NCBI GenBank assembly: GCA_963981505.1 | Contig: CAXCEI010000048.1 | Span: 1-10,468 of the forward strand | DNA from: OPU3-GD-OMZ sp001901525 | GTDB lineage: Bacteria; Pseudomonadota; Gammaproteobacteria; Methylococcales; Methylomonadaceae | Reading direction: 5' to 3' | DNA: 10,468 nt | In this document: positions 5,922 to 10,468 of the stretch, piece after piece | Numbering within the stretch: the stretch's first letter is position 1 | Layout of the letters: each line of letters begins with the position of its first letter | Notes under the pieces: model-generated | Told to the model about the DNA's origin: nothing | The model's input: only the letters and a program-made list of their open reading frames with translations | Databases searched by the model: none | Position numbers and translations under genes: made by a program

Positions 5922-6155
5922 ATGCCGTCAATAAAAGTTAAAGAAAATGAGCCATTTGATATCGCAATACGTCGATTCAAGCGCTCTTGTGAGAAAGCAG
6001 GTGTTTTAGCAGAAGTGCGTCGCCGTGAGTTTTATGAAAAACCAACGGCTGAGCGTAAGCGTAAGTCAGCTGCTGCAGTTAAGAGGCACCAGAAAAAATT
6101 GGCGCGTGAGCGTTATGCGTTGAAGAATTTACGTCGTGGTCGCCCACAACTTTAA
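5922..6155 (+). CDS. rpsU: 30S ribosomal protein S21, with a longer C-terminus
   Basis: S21 is a small, very basic protein of the 30S platform that supports base-pairing of the mRNA Shine-Dalgarno region with 16S rRNA. The core from MPSIKVKENEPFD through RRREFYEKPTAERKRK to VKRHQKKLARE is almost the same as in Escherichia. The protein has 77 residues against 71 there. The C-terminal stretch after KLARE, RYALKNLRRGRPQL, replaces the shorter Escherichia ending. The ATG at 5922 is preceded by AGGT with a six-base spacer. It is the first gene of the macromolecular synthesis operon and is followed after 20 bases by yqeY. Confidence 0.97.
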   Translation: MPSIKVKENEPFDIAIRRFKRSCEKAGVLAEVRRREFYEKPTAERKRKSAAAVKRHQKKLARERYALKNLRRGRPQL

Positions 6156-6165
6156 TTGTATCAGC

Positions 6166-6170
6166 AGAGG
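6166..6170 (+). promoter_or_regulatory. Ribosome-binding site that sets the yqeY start
   Basis: AGAGG ends five bases before the ATG at 6176. The in-frame TTG at 6173 would be only two bases away, too close for normal initiation, so 6176 is preferred. Confidence 0.65.
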
Positions 6171-6175
6171 CATTG

Positions 6176-6631
6176 ATGACAGCTTCAATTAAAGAACGCA
6201 TCAGAGGCGCTATGAAAGCAGCCATGAAAGCGGGTGACAAGCCTAGATTAGGTGTTATTCGTTTAATGATGGCTGACATCAAGCGTCGTGAAGTTGATGA
6301 GCGTATTGAATTGGATGAGCATGAGGTCATTGTTGTACTTGATAAGATGCTGAAGCAGCGACGTGAGTCAATAGCGCAATATCGACCGGCAGGTCGAGAG
6401 GACTTAGCGTTAGTGGAAGAGCAAGAAATCAGTGTGATTCAGGGTTTTTTGCCACAGCCGCTGTCTGAAGATGAGATTAATACGATCGTTTTGGAGGCGA
6501 TTACGGCTTCAAATGCTACTGCGATTAAAGATATGGGTAAGGTTATGGGGCGAGTCAAACCCAAAATGCAAGGCCGTGCCGATATGTCTATAGTGAGCGC
6601 TAAGATAAAAGGGATGTTATCAGCAAGTTAG
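6176..6631 (+). CDS. yqeY: GatB/YqeY domain-containing protein
   Basis: The 151-residue protein is a stand-alone YqeY domain, related to the tRNA-binding tail of the GatB amidotransferase subunit. Diagnostic stretches are the N-terminal helix IKERIRGAMKAAMKAGDKPRL, then MADIKRREVDER, KMLKQRRESI near the middle, FLPQPLSEDEI at the start of the second half, and DMGKVMGRVKPKMQGRADMS near the end. The protein should be all-helical and cytosolic. Its cellular role is not established. Its fixed place between rpsU and dnaG in Pseudomonas-type genomes suggests it is co-transcribed with the translation/replication genes. Nothing is missing compared with the family. A direct amidotransferase role is unlikely, since no GatB catalytic part is present. 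Confidence 0.9.
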   Translation: MTASIKERIRGAMKAAMKAGDKPRLGVIRLMMADIKRREVDERIELDEHEVIVVLDKMLKQRRESIAQYRPAGREDLALVEEQEISVIQGFLPQPLSEDEINTIVLEAITASNATAIKDMGKVMGRVKPKMQGRADMSIVSAKIKGMLSAS

Positions 6632-6681
6632 TGCAGTATTCTTGTTAGTTGGCTCTGTAGGTTTTTTCGCCGTATTGTAGT

Positions 6682-8391
6682 ATGGCTGGATTAATCCCTT
6701 CTGTTTTTATCGATGATCTTCTGACGCGCGTAGATGTCGTTGATTTAATCGATAGTTATCTCCCCCTCAAAAAAACAGGGAGCAATTATGTTGCTCGTTG
6801 TCCTTTTCATACCGAAAAAACGCCTAGTTTTTCTGTCAGTCGTCGCAAGCAGTTCTACCACTGTTTTGGTTGTGGGGCCAGTGGCAATGCGATTGGTTTC
6901 TTGATGGATTATAGTCATCTAAATTTTGTCGAGGCCGTTGAGGACTTGGCTTCTTTTGTTGGCATTGATGTGCCTAGAGAAGAGTCAGTAACGACGCCAT
7001 TGATTGGCAAGCAAGATTTGGCGTCGCTCTATGCTGTGCAGCAGCAAGTGGCAAAATTCTATGCTCAGCAGTTACGTGATTCTAACAATGATGGTTTGGC
7101 CGTTCAATATTTTAAGGATCGAGGTGTTTCCGGTGAGGTGGCTCGTGATTTTTTATTAGGCTATGCGCCTGACCAGTGGCATCTGTTGGCAGATCAATTT
7201 GATACTGGGCTTTTGAAAAAAGCCGGCCTGCTTATAGCGAAGGAAGGTGGTCGTAGCTATGACCGTTTTCGTGGGCGAATTATGTTTCCGATTCGAGACC
7301 GGCGCGGGAGGGTTGTTGCTTTTGGTGCGCGGGTTTTGGGCGATGCGTTACCGAAATATCTTAATTCTCCAGAAACGCCTGTTTTTCATAAGAGCAATGA
7401 AGTTTATGGTTTGTATGAATTATTGGAGAAAAAAGGACGACCTGCGCAAATATTATTGGTCGAAGGCTATATGGATGTTATCGCCTTGGCTCAATTTGGC
7501 CTTAGAAATGCGGTAGCTACTTTGGGTACAGCGCCAACAAGGGCGCATTTTGATTTATTATTTCGTTTTACAGCTGAAATAATTTTGTGTTTTGACGGTG
7601 ATGAGGCAGGGTTAAAGGCGGCGTGGCGGGCTATTGAGGCAGGTCTTCCTTGTTTAAAAGATGGTCGGCATATTAGAGTCATGTTACTTCCGGAGAAGGA
7701 GGATCCTGACTCATTAATTCGTCGTGAAGGTGTGGATGCTTTTTTAGCTCGGCTTGCGGCGGCATCACCGTTGTCAGATTATTTTTTTAGTCGCCTGAGC
7801 GGGGCTTTGGATCTGCAGACATTAGAAGGGCGAGCGGCGTTGATGGTTAAAGCCAAAGCTTACCTGAAGACCTTGCCATCAGGGTATTTCAGAGAAATGA
7901 TGGTTGGCAGGTTAAATGAGCAAGTCGAGCATGTGAGTCTTGATCTAGAGTCCGAGGGAACAAGGCGGCGCAGCGATATATCTAAAGAGAAAGTGACTCC
8001 CGCGCGCACGGCGAATGCGTTGTTATTACAAAACCCAGAGCTTGCGCAGTCTCAGTTTTTAAAGGACGGTGTCGATTTGTCTTTGGACTCGCCAGGACTT
8101 AATTTGTTGCGGAAGGTTTTGTCGGTAATAGCGAAAAAACCAGAATTAACAACCGGTGGCTTGTTGGAAAATTTTCGTGGCGAGCCCGAAGAAAGTCAGG
8201 TTCGGGCTCTTGTTCAGGTGCCTGTGTTGGTTCCGGAGTCGGTTCTGGAGGTGGAGTTTGCCGGGGCAGTAAGGCGGTTAGTCGCTCAGGTGGTGGAGGC
8301 TGATTTGGCTCAGTTGCTGAAAAAAGAGCAGGCGTTAGGCCTTACTCTGGATGAAAAAAAGAAAATGTTGCGTTTTCTTGCTATGAAATAG
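6682..8391 (+). CDS. dnaG: DNA primase
   Basis: DnaG makes the RNA primers for leading- and lagging-strand synthesis and docks on the DnaB helicase. The 569-residue protein has all three regions. The N-terminal zinc ribbon has C40, H43, C61 and C64 (CPFHTEKTPSFSV and YHCFGCGASGNA), at the Escherichia positions. The catalytic core has RFRGRIMFPI (195-204), YLNSPET (226-232), the Toprim motif VEGYMDV with Glu261, FDGDEAG with Asp305 and Asp307, and EDPDSL with Asp341 and Asp343. The C-terminal region from about 435 is less conserved, as expected for the DnaB-binding domain. The start MAGLIPSVFIDDLL matches the family, so ATG 6682 is safe although no Shine-Dalgarno sequence lies within range. 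Poor initiation fits the known low level of primase relative to S21 and sigma-70 from the same operon. Confidence 0.97.
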   Translation: MAGLIPSVFIDDLLTRVDVVDLIDSYLPLKKTGSNYVARCPFHTEKTPSFSVSRRKQFYHCFGCGASGNAIGFLMDYSHLNFVEAVEDLASFVGIDVPREESVTTPLIGKQDLASLYAVQQQVAKFYAQQLRDSNNDGLAVQYFKDRGVSGEVARDFLLGYAPDQWHLLADQFDTGLLKKAGLLIAKEGGRSYDRFRGRIMFPIRDRRGRVVAFGARVLGDALPKYLNSPETPVFHKSNEVYGLYELLEKKGRPAQILLVEGYMDVIALAQFGLRNAVATLGTAPTRAHFDLLFRFTAEIILCFDGDEAGLKAAWRAIEAGLPCLKDGRHIRVMLLPEKEDPDSLIRREGVDAFLARLAAASPLSDYFFSRLSGALDLQTLEGRAALMVKAKAYLKTLPSGYFREMMVGRLNEQVEHVSLDLESEGTRRRSDISKEKVTPARTANALLLQNPELAQSQFLKDGVDLSLDSPGLNLLRKVLSVIAKKPELTTGGLLENFRGEPEESQVRALVQVPVLVPESVLEVEFAGAVRRLVAQVVEADLAQLLKKEQALGLTLDEKKKMLRFLAMK

Positions 8392-8401
8392 GGTTTATCT
8401 A

Positions 8402-8430
8402 TTCTTTTTAACGGGTGTGTGAGTTATAAT
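8402..8430 (+). promoter_or_regulatory. Possible gene-proximal promoter for rpoD
   Basis: The 70-bp gap between dnaG and rpoD contains a perfect TATAAT at 8425-8430. The -35 side is weak (TTCTTT at 8402-8407, 17-bp spacer). The start would be near 8437, about 25 bases before the rpoD ATG. In Escherichia, rpoD has extra promoters inside the operon, so a separate promoter is reasonable here. Confidence 0.42.
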
Positions 8431-8461
8431 GAAAAGTTATTTGATAAAGACACTAAGATAG

Positions 8462-10273
8462 ATGAATCAACAATCTCAGCAATCTCAGCTCAAACAACTT
8501 ATTTCCAAGGGTAAAAATAAAGGGTACTTAACGTACGCTGAAATCAATGATCATTTGCCTAGCAATATTGTAGAGCCTGATCAAATCGAGGATATCATTA
8601 GTATGATTAATGATATGGGGATTGAAGTTCATGAGGTTGCGCCTGATGCTGATAGTTTGATGTCGGGTGCGGCAGGAGCCAGTACTGATGATGAAGCGGC
8701 GGCTGAAGTGGCGGCAGCCTTGGCCAGTGTTGATGGTGAGTTTGGTAAGACTACGGACCCCGTTAGAATGTACATGCGGGAAATGGGCTCTGTAGAGTTA
8801 TTGACGCGTGAAGATGAGTTGAAGATTGCGAAACGCATTGAAAAAGGTCATAAGCAAGTAATTGAGGCTTTAGGCCATGCGCCTTATATTGTCGATGAGT
8901 TTTTGTTGGATTTTGCGCTTATTGGTAGTGAGGACGGACCAAAATTAAAAGATATTGTCGTTGATTTTGCCGATTATACTGAGCCTGAGGTCGTTTTGCC
9001 GGGTATTAATCGAGCTGTTGATGCTGTTGGTGAGGAGGAAGAGCCTGAAGAAGTGCCGGAATTAGCCTATGAAGATGTAAAGGAGCGGATAGATGTACTG
9101 GCTGTCTCTTTGAAGGGGGTTTATTCGTTACTGAAGAAGAGTGCGTATGATAGTGCTAAAACACAGGATGCTTTAGGGCAATTAGCAGATATTTTTCTCG
9201 AATTTAAATTTGCGCCTAAATATTTTAAGCGATTAGTTGATTTTCAAGGCAGCGTTATACAGGATATACGTGATCAAGAAAAAACTATTTTGGATATTTG
9301 TGTTCGTGATGCCAAAATGCCACGTAAGGAGTTTATAGCATCTTTTGTCAATAATGAGCCAAATCTTGATTGGGTGGAGTCGCATATTGCTTCGGGAAAA
9401 ATTTACTCTGAGGTATTACAAGAGAAAAAGGATACGATTTTAGAAGCGCAAGGCACTTTGCTTGAAATTGAGAAACGTTATACGTTGTGTGTTAATGATT
9501 TAAAAAATATTAACCGCCGGTTAACGATTGGTGAAGCGAAAGCCCGCCGGGCAAAAAAGGAAATGATCGAAGCTAATTTGCGTTTGGTTATATCTATAGC
9601 AAAGAAATATACTAATCGGGGTTTGCAGTTTCTTGATTTAATTCAAGAAGGTAATATAGGTTTAATGAAGGCGGTAGATAAGTTTGAATATCGTCGGGGC
9701 TATAAATTCTCTACTTACGCGACTTGGTGGATTCGTCAAGCCATTACTCGCTCTATTGCTGACCAGGCAAGAACGATTCGTATTCCGGTTCATATGATTG
9801 AAACGATTAATAAGTTGAATCGTATTTCCAGACAAATACTTCAAGAACAGGGGCGAGAAGCAACGCCAGAAGAGTTGGCCGAGCGCATGGCGCTGCCTGA
9901 AGATAAGGTGCGTAAGGTCTTAAAGATATCTAAAGAACCAATTTCAATGGAAACGCCGATTGGTGATGATGAAGACTCCCATTTAGGTGATTTTATTGAG
10001 GATTCTAAGGTTCTTTCACCCATTGAATCGGCAACGGTAGCAGGTCTTATGGAGTCTACACAAAATGTTTTAGCGGGCTTAACTGCTCGAGAAGCTAAGG
10101 TGTTGCGTATGCGTTTTGGTATTAACATGCATACTGACCACACGTTGGAAGAAGTTGGCAAACAGTTTGATGTAACGAGAGAAAGGATTCGTCAAATTGA
10201 AGCAAAGGCACTGCGTAAATTGCGTCATCCTTCGCGTTCTGAGCAGTTGCGCTGCTTTCTAGAAAATGATTAG
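8462..10273 (+). CDS. rpoD: RNA polymerase primary sigma factor (sigma-70)
   Basis: The 603-residue protein is a full-length housekeeping sigma factor (613 in Escherichia). Region 1.1 is at about 1-80 (LTYAEINDHLP, then IEDIISMINDMGI). Region 1.2 begins at DPVRMYMREMGSVELLTRE (99-117). An acidic non-conserved insert runs from about 130 to 365, with the EEEEPEEVPE stretch near 191-200. Region 2 spans about 366-450; YATWWIRQAITR (419-430) carries the -10 contact residues Q426 and T429. Region 3 follows. Region 4.2 ends with VTRERIRQIEAKALRK (571-586), where R573, E574 and R577 contact the -35 box. The end RSEQLRCFLEND differs slightly from the Escherichia ending. The start ATG at 8462 matches the family N-terminus; its Shine-Dalgarno match (AAGA) is weak and close. 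The tRNA gene begins 75 bases downstream with no intrinsic terminator visible between. Confidence 0.98.
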   Translation: MNQQSQQSQLKQLISKGKNKGYLTYAEINDHLPSNIVEPDQIEDIISMINDMGIEVHEVAPDADSLMSGAAGASTDDEAAAEVAAALASVDGEFGKTTDPVRMYMREMGSVELLTREDELKIAKRIEKGHKQVIEALGHAPYIVDEFLLDFALIGSEDGPKLKDIVVDFADYTEPEVVLPGINRAVDAVGEEEEPEEVPELAYEDVKERIDVLAVSLKGVYSLLKKSAYDSAKTQDALGQLADIFLEFKFAPKYFKRLVDFQGSVIQDIRDQEKTILDICVRDAKMPRKEFIASFVNNEPNLDWVESHIASGKIYSEVLQEKKDTILEAQGTLLEIEKRYTLCVNDLKNINRRLTIGEAKARRAKKEMIEANLRLVISIAKKYTNRGLQFLDLIQEGNIGLMKAVDKFEYRRGYKFSTYATWWIRQAITRSIADQARTIRIPVHMIETINKLNRISRQILQEQGREATPEELAERMALPEDKVRKVLKISKEPISMETPIGDDEDSHLGDFIEDSKVLSPIESATVAGLMESTQNVLAGLTAREAKVLRMRFGINMHTDHTLEEVGKQFDVTRERIRQIEAKALRKLRHPSRSEQLRCFLEND

Positions 10274-10348
10274 TCTTCCAAGATTAGCCGTATGGACTAT
10301 GCTTACCCGTGTAAAATTTACGCTATCCTCTAAAACAATTAATTTATC

Positions 10349-10425
10349 GGGCCCTTAGCTCAGTTGGTTAGAGCATCCGACTCATAATCGGCAGGTCGTA
10401 GGTTCGAGTCCTACAGGGCCCACCA
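10349..10425 (+). tRNA. tRNA with CAT anticodon, probably tRNA-Ile2 (elongator Met possible)
   Basis: A complete 77-base cloverleaf is visible. The acceptor GGGCCCT (10349-10355) pairs with AGGGCCC (10415-10421), followed by discriminator A10422 and an encoded CCA (10423-10425). The D stem is GCTC/GAGC. The anticodon loop CTCATAA (10381-10387) has CAT at 10383-10385. The T arm is GTAGG/CCTAC around TTCGAGT. The anticodon stem TCCGA/TCGGC has a T-C mismatch at its first pair. C4-G69 and C5-G68 in the acceptor stem resemble tRNA-Ile2, whose C34 is changed to lysidine by TilS, rather than Escherichia elongator Met. Unpaired or weak 27-43 is also closer to Ile2. The initiator is excluded because positions 1-72 are paired. 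The position after rpoD matches Pseudomonas. The CAT call is certain; Ile2 against Met is not. Confidence 0.93.
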
Positions 10426-10432
10426 TAATTTG

Positions 10433-10468
10433 AAAAGCCTTAAAAGCCTTAAAAGCCTTAAAAGCCTT
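10433..10468. repeat. Tandem repeat of a 9-bp unit, four perfect copies running off the window end
   Basis: AAAAGCCTT is repeated head to tail at 10433-10441, 10442-10450, 10451-10459 and 10460-10468, with no differences. It begins seven bases after the tRNA CCA end, and the sequence stops exactly at the end of the fourth unit. The true copy number is therefore unknown. The unit is not self-complementary and shows no hairpin. Confidence 0.9.

Noticed and set aside
9841..10161. Open frame of 106 codons on the minus strand inside rpoD
   Set aside because: It is antisense to conserved regions 3-4 of sigma-70 and is a by-product of that coding frame.
10274..10348. Intrinsic terminator after rpoD
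   Set aside because: The only inverted repeat (GTGTAAA/TTTACGC, 10309-10323) is mostly A/T, has a one-base loop and no following T-run.
10433..10468. CRISPR array
   Set aside because: The 9-bp units are contiguous, without spacers, and no cas gene is present.
1..10468. A novel defence, mobile or biosynthetic system
   Set aside because: Every gene falls into a well-known housekeeping family, and gene order follows the conserved gammaproteobacterial arrangement; no integrase, transposase, toxin or unknown gene is present.

Overview
The window is a stretch of ordinary housekeeping genes from a gammaproteobacterium. GC content is low to moderate (roughly 40-45% by eye). The main evidence is the macromolecular synthesis block rpsU - yqeY - dnaG - rpoD, with tsaD divergent from rpsU and plsY/folB beyond it. 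This order is known from Escherichia and, with yqeY inserted and a CAT-anticodon tRNA after rpoD, from Pseudomonas. The proteins look closest to gammaproteobacterial versions (DeaD tail, RibA, RpoD ends), so a marine Pseudomonadales/Cellvibrionales-like bacterium is a reasonable guess. The genus cannot be read from the sequence.

Layout. Bases 1-321 hold the 3' end of a DEAD-box RNA helicase gene (deaD), cut by the window start. Bases 460-1080 encode GTP cyclohydrolase II (ribA). Convergent to it, 1114-2292 (minus) encodes an M20 amidohydrolase. Bases 2434-3159 encode a pteridine-reductase-type short-chain dehydrogenase, whose stop overlaps the convergent folK (3156-3644, minus). folK follows folB (3648-4001, minus) with a 3-base gap. 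A 224-bp AT-rich divergent region separates folB from plsY (4226-4798, plus). plsY abuts the convergent tsaD (4799-5812, minus) with no intergenic base. A 109-bp divergent promoter region leads into rpsU (5922-6155), yqeY (6176-6631), dnaG (6682-8391) and rpoD (8462-10273), then a tRNA gene (10349-10425). The window ends inside a 9-bp tandem repeat.

Functional links. FolB and FolK are consecutive steps of dihydropterin/folate synthesis, and the neighbouring SDR carries the pteridine reductase signature, so 2434-4001 is a small pterin block on two strands. RibA opens riboflavin synthesis from the same precursor, GTP. PlsY starts phospholipid synthesis. TsaD makes the t6A tRNA modification. rpsU/dnaG/rpoD couple translation, replication priming and transcription initiation.

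No mobile element, CRISPR array, toxin-antitoxin, phage or defence gene is visible, and I found no convincing undescribed system. The points worth a second look are small: the tandem repeat directly behind the tRNA, the tRNA's identity and its anticodon-stem mismatch, a palindromic divergent promoter and leader hairpin before rpsU, overlapping inverted repeats before plsY, and the zero-gap or overlapping convergent gene ends.
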